A stretch of DNA of 64,000 nt. Source: Bacilli bacterium. Lineage in GTDB: Bacteria > Bacillota_I > Bacilli_A > RF39 > UBA660. Shown piece after piece: positions 17,656 through 26,486 of this stretch. How positions within the stretch are numbered: the stretch's first letter is position 1; every line of letters begins with the position of its first letter. A model generated the notes under the pieces. It had not been told where the DNA came from. It worked only from the letters and a program-made list of their open reading frames with translations, and did no database searches. The DNA is taken from positions 1 to 64,000 of the forward strand of contig JAFSDH010000008.1 in the NCBI GenBank assembly GCA_017436345.1, in the 5' to 3' direction. Both the position numbers and the translations under genes were made by a program.

Positions 17656-17982
17656 ATGTCTAAAGAAAGTTTTAAAAAGTTTGTGAAAAAAAATCCTTCT
17701 TTAATAAACTATGTAACATCTAATAAAATATCATGGCAAAGTCTATACGAAATATATGAATTATATGGCGAAAATGATTCAATATGGAATGAATATAAAA
17801 TATCAAATAAATATAATTATTCTCTTAATGAAATATTCAATACAATAAAAAATATTGATTTAAAAAAATTACAATCAGGAATAGAAAATATTCAAAGTAC
17901 TATAAATTTGATTCAAAATTTTGGAGCACCAAAACAAAATAATTACGAACCAAACAGAAAATATCAACACATTGATGATTAA
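17656..17982 (+). CDS. ylbD: YlbD-like protein
   Basis: This 108-residue protein matches the YlbD coat-protein family by its start: F-K-K-F-V-K-K-N-P-S-L (6-16) and S-W-Q-S-L-Y-E-I-Y-E-L-Y-G-E-N-D (26-41). In Bacillus YlbD is listed as a putative spore coat protein. The stop overlaps the next start as TAATG, and the next gene is ylbE-like, the Bacillus order. Its AGGTGAT ribosome site lies in the 3' arm of a hairpin (AAATCAC...GTGATTT, about 17623-17655) that may also terminate parC transcription. Confidence 0.75.
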   Translation: MSKESFKKFVKKNPSLINYVTSNKISWQSLYEIYELYGENDSIWNEYKISNKYNYSLNEIFNTIKNIDLKKLQSGIENIQSTINLIQNFGAPKQNNYEPNRKYQHIDD

Positions 17983-18203
17983 TGAATAAAGATATTATTT
18001 TAAAAATAAGAGAAAATAACGAACTATATACATTTTTAAAATATAATTCCTATCTATATAAAAGTATTTTTAGAGGAGATATTTCAATAAAAGTTCTAGA
18101 CAAAATGAAAAAAGAATTTTTTAATCAAACTCCAGAGCAAAAATTACATAAATTTGCTGATAAAATTGAAACTATAAATACAATTCTAGAAATATTTAAA
18201 TAA
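17982..18203 (+). CDS. ylbE: YlbE-like protein
   Basis: This 73-residue protein resembles the YlbE-like family: an N-terminal N-N-E-L-Y-T-F-L segment (13-20), an S-Y-L-Y-K-S-I-F-R-G motif (23-32) equivalent to the W-Y-R-x-L-x-R-x-P of Bacillus YlbE, and a helical C-terminus. Function is unknown in general. It is translationally coupled to ylbD by a one-base overlap. ylbF and rsmD, which directly follow ylbE in Bacillus (with ylbG), are 7.4 kb downstream here. Confidence 0.7.
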   Translation: MNKDIILKIRENNELYTFLKYNSYLYKSIFRGDISIKVLDKMKKEFFNQTPEQKLHKFADKIETINTILEIFK

Positions 18204-18209
18204 TTAATA

Positions 18210-18237
18210 TTGACAATATAAGAATTAAAGTTATAAT
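18210..18237 (+). promoter_or_regulatory. Promoter of the VWA surface-protein gene
   Basis: TTGACA (18210-18215), 16-base spacer, TATAAT (18232-18237). Both boxes are perfect. Confidence 0.85.
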
Positions 18238-18268
18238 AATCGGTACACTTTATAAAAGACGGAGGTTT

Positions 18269-20593
18269 ATGGTTAAAATGAAAAAGAAAGTGATTTTAAT
18301 AATAATGTTGTTATTTCTTGTGCTAACGCAAATACCAATAAACACGTTTGCTCAAGTATCAATTGGAAAATTAACAGCAACAAAAGAAGCAATAAAAACT
18401 AATAAAGTAGGGGAATATGATATAAATATTAGCGTTCCAGGACAAGAACATGAAGAAGTATCAAGTTACAATGTATTATTTGTAATCGATGCATCTGAAA
18501 GTATGGCTAACAGCTCAAAATGGACAAGCACTAGAAATGCTTTACTAGAAATGGTAGATATTTTGCTACCAGAAAATCAAGAAAGTAATGTAAACAAAAT
18601 AGGACTAGTATCATTTGGTATCGATTGGCATTTAAATATAGAATTAACAAATAATAGAACAGAATTTTACAATTTACCAGAAAATTATTATGATGCAAGC
18701 GAAAAATTATTAGCACCAGGAAGAAGTGCTACTAATACAGAAGCTGCTTTATCTGGGGCTAATCAATACTTAAGAAGTCTAAGTAATAGTAGTAAAAAAG
18801 ATAAAGAACATACTTATGTAGTATTTTTAACAGATGGTGCTGCAAATTACAGCGAAGCTAAATATAATTTTTATGAATTATCACGTACAAAAGATAGTAA
18901 TGGAAATTATCCTAGCTATAGAGGAATTGTAATAATGCAACATGTAAGAGATACATATGCTGAAGTATTATATGTATTAGAAAACAATAAAAACATAACT
19001 GCACCATCATTCTTCTATGAATCCATTTCTGAAATAAAAAATTTATATACCGAGTCGAATCCAGAATCAACAGAAGTAGATTTTATGACAATGTTGCAAT
19101 CATTTGAAAATAACGAAAAATATGAGGCAATAATTGATGCGGGAGTTGTAAAATATTATGACTATAAAGGAATCGATATAAAAAAATCTTATTCAATAAA
19201 TGAAATGGAAAGGGCATATTTTTCAAATAAGACAACGAATGATGCCGGATTAGAAGCAATGTTAGAAAACGCTTGGTATGTTCAAATGATTACAAAACAT
19301 CCTACATCTAATACGTTAGAGATAGAAAGAACAATCGAAGCAGGAAAAAAACTTGCCGAAATATCAACAGTATTTACAATTGGATTCAATGCATCGGGTG
19401 ACGAATCTCAACAAATATTAAATCCAGAATATTACTCAAATAAAACTGGAAAGGAACACTATAGTTCTGGCTATTCAAATGCAAGTACAGCAACACTTAA
19501 AGAAAAGTTTGAAGAAATAACACAAGAAATAGTACAAATTAAATATAAAAATGCTACAGTAGTTGATTACACAAGCAAATGGGTTCAACCACTAGATGTA
19601 AATGGCGACAATATTTTTGACGAAAATGATATAACTATTTATAACAATAATCAAAAAGTAGAAGTAGCTGGCATAAAAGTAGAGAAATTATCAAAAGAAG
19701 AAATCGAAGTATTAAACGATCCTGAATTAATAGAAAATACAAATGGTGATATTTATAGAATTACTTGGAATATAACAGAATATTTACGTTCTTGGGATAA
19801 ATTTACACTTTCTTATAAAGTAAAAGTTGATACCCAAGAAAACGAATTTATCAGTGAAAATGAATATAAAGCAAATGGAACAACAATATTAACATATGAT
19901 ATAATAAGCAAAAGTAATATTCATGACGAAGAAACAATTTTAAAAGAAAATGAAGAATATGATATCGTTGTACCAGTTGTAAAACAAAAAGAAAATATTA
20001 TTATTATTCAAAAAAATGATGAAGATAATAAGTTATTAGCTGGGGCTGACTTTGAAATAGAAGAAAACTCATCAACAGCCAATCTAAAAAAAGAATATTC
20101 AACAGACGGCCAAACTTGGACAAATAACAAAGAAAATGCAACATATTTTAAATTTAGTGGATTGTATAATGATTTATATTCTTTAAATGAAATCAATACC
20201 CCTGACGGATACAAAACAACAAACAATCAATTAATAAATTTCTTTAATCAAGAAGGAGAAATTAAATATATTGAATTAGTAAATGAAAGACTACGCGGTA
20301 AAGTTATCGTACATTTCATAGATGATGCAGGAAACGTTTTAGTCGAAGAAATAATTATGGATGAAATAGTAGGAGAAAAATATACGACTACTCCGAAAGA
20401 TATAAATAATTTTGAATTAATAAAAGTTGAAGGTAACGAAAATGGATTATATATAGATGGAGAAATTCACATAACTTATATATATCAAGCAAATAAAGAA
20501 ATAACACCACCACATACAAATGTTGAAAGTATAGATATACAAAATTATTTTATTCCAGCGATAATAGAGAAGAGAAAAAAATACTATAATTAG
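18269..20593 (+). CDS. Secreted VWA-domain surface protein with SpaA-like and MucBP-like domains
   Basis: This 774-residue protein has a signal peptide (about 1-28), then a von Willebrand A domain with the MIDAS motif D-A-S-E-S (74-78) and later F-L-T-D-G. A Cna-B/SpaA-type domain lies around 590-665 and a MucBP-like segment (G-K-V-I-V-H-F-I-D-D-A-G-N) from about 672. The architecture suits an adhesin or pilin tip. The C-terminus has T-P-P-H-T-N and a KRKKYYN tail but almost no hydrophobic stretch between them, so a sortase signal, if that is its origin, looks degenerate. An alternative ATG at 18278 is equally possible. Confidence 0.85.
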   Translation: MVKMKKKVILIIMLLFLVLTQIPINTFAQVSIGKLTATKEAIKTNKVGEYDINISVPGQEHEEVSSYNVLFVIDASESMANSSKWTSTRNALLEMVDILLPENQESNVNKIGLVSFGIDWHLNIELTNNRTEFYNLPENYYDASEKLLAPGRSATNTEAALSGANQYLRSLSNSSKKDKEHTYVVFLTDGAANYSEAKYNFYELSRTKDSNGNYPSYRGIVIMQHVRDTYAEVLYVLENNKNITAPSFFYESISEIKNLYTESNPESTEVDFMTMLQSFENNEKYEAIIDAGVVKYYDYKGIDIKKSYSINEMERAYFSNKTTNDAGLEAMLENAWYVQMITKHPTSNTLEIERTIEAGKKLAEISTVFTIGFNASGDESQQILNPEYYSNKTGKEHYSSGYSNASTATLKEKFEEITQEIVQIKYKNATVVDYTSKWVQPLDVNGDNIFDENDITIYNNNQKVEVAGIKVEKLSKEEIEVLNDPELIENTNGDIYRITWNITEYLRSWDKFTLSYKVKVDTQENEFISENEYKANGTTILTYDIISKSNIHDEETILKENEEYDIVVPVVKQKENIIIIQKNDEDNKLLAGADFEIEENSSTANLKKEYSTDGQTWTNNKENATYFKFSGLYNDLYSLNEINTPDGYKTTNNQLINFFNQEGEIKYIELVNERLRGKVIVHFIDDAGNVLVEEIIMDEIVGEKYTTTPKDINNFELIKVEGNENGLYIDGEIHITYIYQANKEITPPHTNVESIDIQNYFIPAIIEKRKKYYN

Positions 20594-20603
20594 TATTTTT
20601 TTT
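20576..20603 (+). terminator. Terminator containing the VWA gene stop codon
   Basis: AATACTA pairs with TAGTATT around TAAT. The TAG stop (20591-20593) starts the 3' arm; T8 follows. Confidence 0.85.
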
Positions 20604-20661
20604 CGTATTTCATTATGATATAATTTAGAAGATAGAAAAGAATAAAGTAGTGGAGATGTAT

Positions 20662-21765
20662 ATGAATAATAAAATTAAATTAATTATGATTTTATTTACT
20701 ATTTTTCTGATACCTGGTTGTGCTAAGTATAGTATTGAAATGGAAATTAGTGATGATAAAAGTGTCTCTATTGAAATAATAACAGCGTATCAAGATGGTT
20801 ATGAAGAGGATTCTTATGTAGAGGAAGATCGTGAAGCTGCCGAAGATAAGGGCTTTAGAACTGAACTATATAATAAAGATGATTATATGGGATATCGATT
20901 AATAAAGACTTATGATAACATTGACGATATAAGTAGTGATCAAAATGTAACAGTTGAACTTCGTGATATATTAAATATTGATAAAAAAGAACCAACATAT
21001 TATTTCCAAAAGAAAGAAACATTTTTTTATACAATATATATCGCTAATTTCACAGTAGATACACACGATTCATTAGCATCATATGTAAATAGTATGGAAT
21101 ACAAAGTTATTTTACCTAGTAAAGCTATTAATAGTAATGCTTCAACTACTAGTTCTGATGGGAAAACACTAAAATGGAATTTAAAATCGGATTCAAATAA
21201 TAAAATAACTTATGAATTTCAAATAAAAAATAAAACTGTCCCAATTGTTATTGGTGGAATAATTGGTTTAGCAGCCATTGTATTAATAATATTAAAAGTA
21301 AATGAAAAAAAGAGAAATTTGTATAATCCATACAACAACCAAAATATGTATCAAAATTATATGAATAATATGAATACTAATCAAAACAATATTCAAATTG
21401 GAAATATGGATGCAGCAGACATAAGTATGAAAGATAACTACGTAAATAATTTGTTACCAACTCAAAATATGATGTATAACAATATGAATAATATGATGTA
21501 TCCAACTAATATAAATAGTATGATGTATGATAATAATAATCAAAATATGAATTACAATTTTAATAATCAATTTCAAAATAATAATACAATGAATAATATA
21601 TATGATAATCAAATCTATGATAATCAGCAAATAACCTATAATAATTATGTAGAAGATGAAATTCCTGATATTGATAAACCTAATTTAAATAACAATACGG
21701 GATCTAACTCTTTACCAGATGAAAAACATTATGAATTATCATCAAATAAAGATATATATAATTGA
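20662..21765 (+). CDS. LppM-like lipoprotein with Asn-rich tail
   Basis: This 367-residue protein has a lipoprotein signal with lipobox L-I-P-G-C (Cys20), an LppM-like extracellular domain (about 21-190; it begins C-A-K-Y-S-I-E-M-E-I-S-D-D-K-S), a membrane segment near 193-213, and a low-complexity Asn/Met/Gln/Tyr-rich tail. It would be anchored by lipid and by the membrane segment, placing the Asn-rich tail in the cytoplasm. The ATG at 20662 has GTGGAG about 6 bases upstream; nearer upstream starts overlap that site. The next gene is a paralog. Confidence 0.75.
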   Translation: MNNKIKLIMILFTIFLIPGCAKYSIEMEISDDKSVSIEIITAYQDGYEEDSYVEEDREAAEDKGFRTELYNKDDYMGYRLIKTYDNIDDISSDQNVTVELRDILNIDKKEPTYYFQKKETFFYTIYIANFTVDTHDSLASYVNSMEYKVILPSKAINSNASTTSSDGKTLKWNLKSDSNNKITYEFQIKNKTVPIVIGGIIGLAAIVLIILKVNEKKRNLYNPYNNQNMYQNYMNNMNTNQNNIQIGNMDAADISMKDNYVNNLLPTQNMMYNNMNNMMYPTNINSMMYDNNNQNMNYNFNNQFQNNNTMNNIYDNQIYDNQQITYNNYVEDEIPDIDKPNLNNNTGSNSLPDEKHYELSSNKDIYN

Positions 21766-21777
21766 TGGAGGAATAAA

Positions 21778-22656
21778 ATGAAAAAAATAAAATTATTATT
21801 AATATTTATTGGAATATTTATATTAACAGGATGCGTAAAATATAATTTAGATATGAGTGTAGGCGCTGACAAAAGTTTTACTTTATCAATGATTGATGCA
21901 GTTCAAAATGAATATTATACTGAAAATGACAATAATAACAGTAAAGCCGAATATGAAGCTCTCGGCTATGAAGTAGAAGATTATAAAACAAATACTCATA
22001 CTGGTTTTAAAATAACAAAAAAATTTGACAATATTGATCTATTAAGTAGCAGTGATTGTGGGCAAGTAGAACTAACAAACATTTTAGAATTAGAAACAAG
22101 CAAGCTAATCTTATTTAAATCAACAAAGAAAGATAATATCACTACTTACACAGCAGATTTTACTTATGATTTAACAATTGATACAACCAGTGAAGAAGCT
22201 GATCAAGTTGATTATAGTGAATACTCATCGACAATGGAGTTTACATATTCAATTGCCTTACCAACAAATGCAACTATACTAAGCAACAATGCTGATGATG
22301 TATCTAGTGACGGTTATATCCTTACATGGACTATGGAGTATGGAAGTAAAAAAGATATTGATTTTGTTTTTGAAATAGATGAATCCAAAAAAGGTGAAAC
22401 AACAATAAAAGAAGATGAAACACCAAAAAAAGAAGAAGTAATCGATGAAGAAGAACCAGTAGATGAAGCAGAAGATAAAATTAAAGAAGAAAAAGAGTTT
22501 TCTTTCAAAACGCTTATTTTTGCATTGATAGCTATTGCTCTTGTTTTAGGATTAGTTTTATTAAAAATAAAAACATATACTAATACAAAATTCACATCAA
22601 AAAATAATGGAGATTCAGCTTTTAATCATACAGCGCCTCCTAATATAAAAAAATAA
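21778..22656 (+). CDS. LppM-like lipoprotein (paralog)
   Basis: This 292-residue protein is a diverged copy of its upstream neighbour. Lipobox L-T-G-C gives Cys19, followed by V-K-Y-N-L-D-M-S-V-G-A-D-K-S, then the same conserved beta-rich domain. An acidic, lysine-rich linker (about 205-240) and one membrane segment (about 243-262) follow, but the Asn-rich tail is missing. The two genes are 12 bases apart and co-transcribed. Function is unknown; LppM-type domains are thought to act at the cell envelope. Confidence 0.75.
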   Translation: MKKIKLLLIFIGIFILTGCVKYNLDMSVGADKSFTLSMIDAVQNEYYTENDNNNSKAEYEALGYEVEDYKTNTHTGFKITKKFDNIDLLSSSDCGQVELTNILELETSKLILFKSTKKDNITTYTADFTYDLTIDTTSEEADQVDYSEYSSTMEFTYSIALPTNATILSNNADDVSSDGYILTWTMEYGSKKDIDFVFEIDESKKGETTIKEDETPKKEEVIDEEEPVDEAEDKIKEEKEFSFKTLIFALIAIALVLGLVLLKIKTYTNTKFTSKNNGDSAFNHTAPPNIKK

Positions 22657-22681
22657 AAAAGAATAGATTTATTCTTTTTTT
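22656..22681 (+). terminator. Intrinsic terminator after the lipoprotein pair
   Basis: AAAGAATA pairs with TATTCTTT around GATT, then T's. Confidence 0.8.
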
Positions 22682-22683
22682 AT

Positions 22684-22712
22684 TTGTCAAATTAATTAAA
22701 ATATGATATAAT
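22684..22712 (+). promoter_or_regulatory. Promoter of the gene at 22739
   Basis: TTGTCA (22684-22689), 17-base spacer, TATAAT (22707-22712). Confidence 0.75.
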
Positions 22713-22738
22713 AACCCCGGCGAAAGGGAGGAATGTTT

Positions 22739-23266
22739 ATGAAAAATTTAAGAATAAGAAAAGCTATGACTATGTTAGCGATGGCATCTCTTACATTAGT
22801 TACTATAAATGAAATGGCACCACTTCCCGTATATAATACTAATTATTCAATTAACCAATCTTATAGTAGAGAAGATAACATTCCTCTTCCATATGCAACT
22901 TGTGAAAGTGGAGATATTTATATTGGAAAAGAAAAAGATTTAAAAAGATTAGATGAAAAAGTAAAACGAAATAGTGTATTAATTATTGATGAAAGATTTT
23001 GTGATGATCCAAATATGAAAATTATGAAATCTTATAACATAACTAGTAAAAGAGAAATGGCATCGATCGCAGGAATAATGCAAGAATATAACGAAGAATA
23101 TCCATCAAAATGGAATCGTTCTACTGATTCAATAATTAATGAATGGGAAATTCATAATATATGTTCTGATTTTTCTTTTATGCCATCACATACCGATGAT
23201 GTAGACTTAAATAATGGTGATGAAATAATATATAAATCAAAACTCCTTTCAAAAGTATTACGTTAA
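22739..23266 (+). CDS. Unknown exported or membrane-anchored protein
   Basis: This 175-residue protein has a basic start and a weakly hydrophobic stretch (about 9-27) that may be a signal or anchor. No family is recognised. Two cysteines (in A-T-C-E-S and R-F-C-D-D) and one more near the C-terminus (N-I-C-S-D) are the only notable residues. The start at 22739 is chosen because AGGGAGG lies 7 bases upstream. It is a single-gene unit with its own promoter and a terminator directly after its stop. Confidence 0.6.
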   Translation: MKNLRIRKAMTMLAMASLTLVTINEMAPLPVYNTNYSINQSYSREDNIPLPYATCESGDIYIGKEKDLKRLDEKVKRNSVLIIDERFCDDPNMKIMKSYNITSKREMASIAGIMQEYNEEYPSKWNRSTDSIINEWEIHNICSDFSFMPSHTDDVDLNNGDEIIYKSKLLSKVLR

Positions 23267-23290
23267 TAAGAAGTTATATCTTCTTTTTTA
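23267..23290 (+). terminator. Intrinsic terminator
   Basis: AAGAAG pairs with CTTCTT around a six-base loop, then T's, starting just after the stop of the gene at 22739. Confidence 0.75.
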
Positions 23291-23335
23291 TTTTAAATAT
23301 ATATGATATTATTTAAATAGATTTTAGGTGATAAT

Positions 23336-25591
23336 ATGAAAAAAGTAGAATTATTAAGTCCAGTTGGAAATATGGAAACATTACCATTTGCAATCCATAA
23401 TGGATGTGATGCTGTATATTTTGCTGGCAAAAAATTTGGTGCAAGAAAATTCGCAAATAATTTTGACGAAGAAGAAATTGTTGAAGCAATCAAATACTGT
23501 CATTTATATGGCGTAAAAGCTTATATAACAGTTAATACACTAATGTTTGATGATGAATTAGATGAAGTGTTGGAATATATTGATTTTCTTCATAAATCAA
23601 ATGTAGATGCTATAATAATGCAAGATATCGGACTAATAAAAAAAGTACACGAAATATTTCCTAATTTAGAAATTCATATTTCTACACAAAGTCATAATCA
23701 TAATGATGAAGGAATAAAATTTTTTGAAAATTTAGGGGCTACTAGAGTAGTATTAGATCGTGAAATGTCATTAGATGAAATTAAAAGATTGGATACTAAA
23801 CTAGAAAAAGAAGTATTTGTTCATGGTGCGTTATGTGTATCATATTCTGGTTGTTGCCTATTTAGTAGTATGAATGGTGGTAGAAGTGGAAATAGAGGCG
23901 AATGTGTTGCATCATGCCGTTTAAAATATGAACTTTATAAAAATGATGAAAAAATTAAAACTAATGGAGAATATCTTTTAAGTACAAAAGAATTAAATAC
24001 ACTAAATCATATAAAAGAACTAATAGAAGCTGGAATTGCTAGTTTTAAAATAGAAGGTCGAATGAAATCACCTGAATATGTTGGATTTGTAACAAGACTA
24101 TATCGAATGATAATAGATAAATACTATAACAATGAAGACATGACTTTGAATGAAGAAGATTTATATAATTTAAAAAAACTTTATAATCGTGAATTTACCG
24201 AAGGATATCTATTTAATAAGTTTGGAAAAGAATTAATGAATATTAAAAGTCCAAATCATTTAGGAGTTGAACTTGGGCAAGTAATCGAATATAACAAGAA
24301 ATATATAACTATTAAATTAACAGATGATGTTAAACAAGAAGACGGGATAAGACTTCCTAATAATGAAGGAATGATATTAAACCGTATTTATAATAAAAAA
24401 TTATTACTAGTAAATAAACTTCAAAAAGGAGATATTTTAGTAATTGATAATAAAGTTAATTTAAAAGAAAAAGGTACCGTCTTAAAAACAATTGATAAAA
24501 ACTTAATGGATGAATTAAAAAAATATGATGAAAAGAAAATACCAGTAGATATAAGAATAGAGTGCAAAATAAACAAGCCAATTAAGATAAGAATAGATGA
24601 TTGTTGGATTAATAATTATGAAACAAATGTTGAAAAAGAATATTCTATGGTAGAAAAAGCAACATCATCTCCAACAAGCGTAGAAACAATAATTAAACAA
24701 GTATCTAAATTAGGTAATACCCCATTAAGTGTTAATGATGTAATAATAGAAGCTGATGATGATATATTTGTACCTATAAAAGATTTAAATGAATTAAGAA
24801 GAATGCTTGCTGATGAATTTGTTGAATTAAAAAGAAATAAGAAAAAAGATTATCTAAAAAAAGAGTTTGAAGAAAATATTGTTACTTTGAAGAAAGAAAA
24901 AGTAAAAATAAATGCCCTAGTAAGAAATGAAGAACAATTAAAAACATGTTTAGATAATGGCATTAATTATATATATACTGATAATAAAGATTTATATGAA
25001 AAATATAAAGAAAAAGGAAATATATACTTAAAATTACCACGAGTAATCTTAAAGCATTCAGAATATAATAATGAAAATCTTTTAATAACTGAAATAGGAG
25101 CATTAGAAAAATATAAAGATAATAATAATATAATAGCGGATTATACTATAAACATAACTAATAATGAAACTATTTCTTTATTAAATGAAAAACATGCAAA
25201 GTTAATTACTTTGTCTCCTGAAATAACTATAGATCGATTAAATAATTTAATACCTAATAATAACCTAGAATATATCATATATGGCACAATTGAACTTATG
25301 ATTATGAAATATTGTCCGTTAAAAATGTTAGTTAATAAAGATCAAGATAAATGTAATTTATGTTCTTTAAATGATAAATATTATTTAAAAGATCAAAATG
25401 ATAATTATTATCCAGTTCTAAATACAAAACATTATACTCATATAATGCATAAAGAACCTTTAGATAATATAAATAATATTAAATTATGCTTAGATAAAAA
25501 TATTAATAATTTTAGAATAGAATTATTAGATGAAACAAAAGAAGAAATTGAATATATAATAAAAAAGATAAAAAAAGAATTAGGTGAGTAA
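23336..25591 (+). CDS. U32 family protein (RlhA/TrhP-like)
   Basis: U32 proteins were first named collagenases, but characterised members are prephenate-dependent RNA hydroxylases of tRNA (TrhP) or 23S rRNA (RlhA). This 751-residue protein has the N-terminal barrel (V-E-L-L-S-P-V-G-N-M-E-T; C-D-A-V-Y-F-A-G), the conserved cysteines in G-A-L-C-V-S-Y-S-G-C-C and G-E-C-V-A-S-C (about 165-200), and a long C-terminal region like that of RlhA, with further cysteines near 665-680. The RlhA-like assignment rests on length. It is directly followed by ylbF with no gap. Confidence 0.8.
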   Translation: MKKVELLSPVGNMETLPFAIHNGCDAVYFAGKKFGARKFANNFDEEEIVEAIKYCHLYGVKAYITVNTLMFDDELDEVLEYIDFLHKSNVDAIIMQDIGLIKKVHEIFPNLEIHISTQSHNHNDEGIKFFENLGATRVVLDREMSLDEIKRLDTKLEKEVFVHGALCVSYSGCCLFSSMNGGRSGNRGECVASCRLKYELYKNDEKIKTNGEYLLSTKELNTLNHIKELIEAGIASFKIEGRMKSPEYVGFVTRLYRMIIDKYYNNEDMTLNEEDLYNLKKLYNREFTEGYLFNKFGKELMNIKSPNHLGVELGQVIEYNKKYITIKLTDDVKQEDGIRLPNNEGMILNRIYNKKLLLVNKLQKGDILVIDNKVNLKEKGTVLKTIDKNLMDELKKYDEKKIPVDIRIECKINKPIKIRIDDCWINNYETNVEKEYSMVEKATSSPTSVETIIKQVSKLGNTPLSVNDVIIEADDDIFVPIKDLNELRRMLADEFVELKRNKKKDYLKKEFEENIVTLKKEKVKINALVRNEEQLKTCLDNGINYIYTDNKDLYEKYKEKGNIYLKLPRVILKHSEYNNENLLITEIGALEKYKDNNNIIADYTINITNNETISLLNEKHAKLITLSPEITIDRLNNLIPNNNLEYIIYGTIELMIMKYCPLKMLVNKDQDKCNLCSLNDKYYLKDQNDNYYPVLNTKHYTHIMHKEPLDNINNIKLCLDKNINNFRIELLDETKEEIEYIIKKIKKELGE

Positions 25592-25909
25592 ATGGACTTA
25601 GAACTAATTAATAAAATAGATGATTTAATAACCATTTTTGATACTAGTGAAGAAATAAAAAAACTAAAAGAACTTAAAGAAAAAATATATACCAGCAAAG
25701 AATTAAAACAAAAACTAGAACATTTTAATAAAATAAAAGATAATTCCTATAGTAATGAATATATAACTTTAAAAAAAGAGATATTGAATTTCCCTGAAAT
25801 AAAGGAATATAAAACAATTGAAAATGAATTATTACTGTTAACATTATCTATTAATCAAAAATTAAATACACCTACAAAAAAGAAGGGGTGTAATCATGAA
25901 AATAATTAG
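25592..25909 (+). CDS. ylbF: YlbF/YmcA family protein
   Basis: This 105-residue helical protein resembles the YlbF/YmcA (Com_YlbF) family. In Bacillus YlbF, YmcA and YaaT form the Y-complex that directs RNase Y. The pattern of short helices with K-E-L-K-E-K-I and a P-E-I-K-E-Y motif around 71-76 fits the family. It starts right after the U32 stop and its 3' end overlaps rsmD by 14 bases. Neighbouring rsmD supports the call, since ylbF and rsmD (ylbH) are near neighbours in Bacillus. Confidence 0.65.
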   Translation: MDLELINKIDDLITIFDTSEEIKKLKELKEKIYTSKELKQKLEHFNKIKDNSYSNEYITLKKEILNFPEIKEYKTIENELLLLTLSINQKLNTPTKKKGCNHENN

Positions 25910-26444
25910 TGGTACATTAAAAGGAAGAACAATAGATGGATTTAATATAGAAGGCACTAGGCCTACTATGGATAGAGTAAAAGAGTCGCTATTTGGAATG
26001 ATACAAATGTATATTAAAGATAGTATCTGTTTAGATTTATTTGCTGGTAGTGGTAATTTAGGTTTTGAAGCTATTAGTAATGGTGCCAAAATGTGTTATT
26101 TTAATGATAAAAATCCTAAATGTATACATATAATTAATAAAAATATAAGAAATTTTAATATCGAGAAAAATGCTAAAGCATTAAATTTAGATTACAAGAA
26201 ATGTTTAAAATTCTTTAAAGAACAAAAAATAAAACTAGATATTATTTTTTTAGATCCTCCATATAAAAATGAATGTTTAAATGAGGTAATTGAATTTATT
26301 ATAAATGAAGATTTATTAACTGATTCAGGTATAATAATTTGTGAAGTGGATAATAATTATTTAAAAGAAGAATATAAAAAGCTAAAGATGATAAAAAATC
26401 GTAAATATGGTGATAAGTTCATTATTATTTATGAAAAAAACTAG
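25896..26444 (+). CDS. rsmD: 16S rRNA (guanine(966)-N(2))-methyltransferase RsmD
   Basis: RsmD methylates G966 of 16S rRNA using S-adenosylmethionine. The 182-residue protein begins with the family start M-K-I-I-S-G-T-L-K-G-R, has T-R-P-T-M-D-R-V-K-E (21-30), the SAM site DLFAGSGNLG (47-56) and the catalytic DPPY (120-123). Length is normal. The usual downstream partner coaD is not present here. Confidence 0.93.
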   Translation: MKIISGTLKGRTIDGFNIEGTRPTMDRVKESLFGMIQMYIKDSICLDLFAGSGNLGFEAISNGAKMCYFNDKNPKCIHIINKNIRNFNIEKNAKALNLDYKKCLKFFKEQKIKLDIIFLDPPYKNECLNEVIEFIINEDLLTDSGIIICEVDNNYLKEEYKKLKMIKNRKYGDKFIIIYEKN

Positions 26445-26458
26445 TCTTTAGTTTTTTT
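26435..26458 (+). terminator. Terminator containing the rsmD stop codon
   Basis: AAAAAACTA pairs with TAGTTTTTT. The stop TAG (26442-26444) spans the arm-loop junction. Confidence 0.8.
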
Positions 26459-26486
26459 ATGTTGTATAATTACAATAGGTGATACT

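Noticed and set aside
21549-21560. A further match to the array motif (AATTACAATTTT)
   Set aside because: It lies inside the Asn/Tyr/Phe codons of the lipoprotein tail and is explained by codon use.
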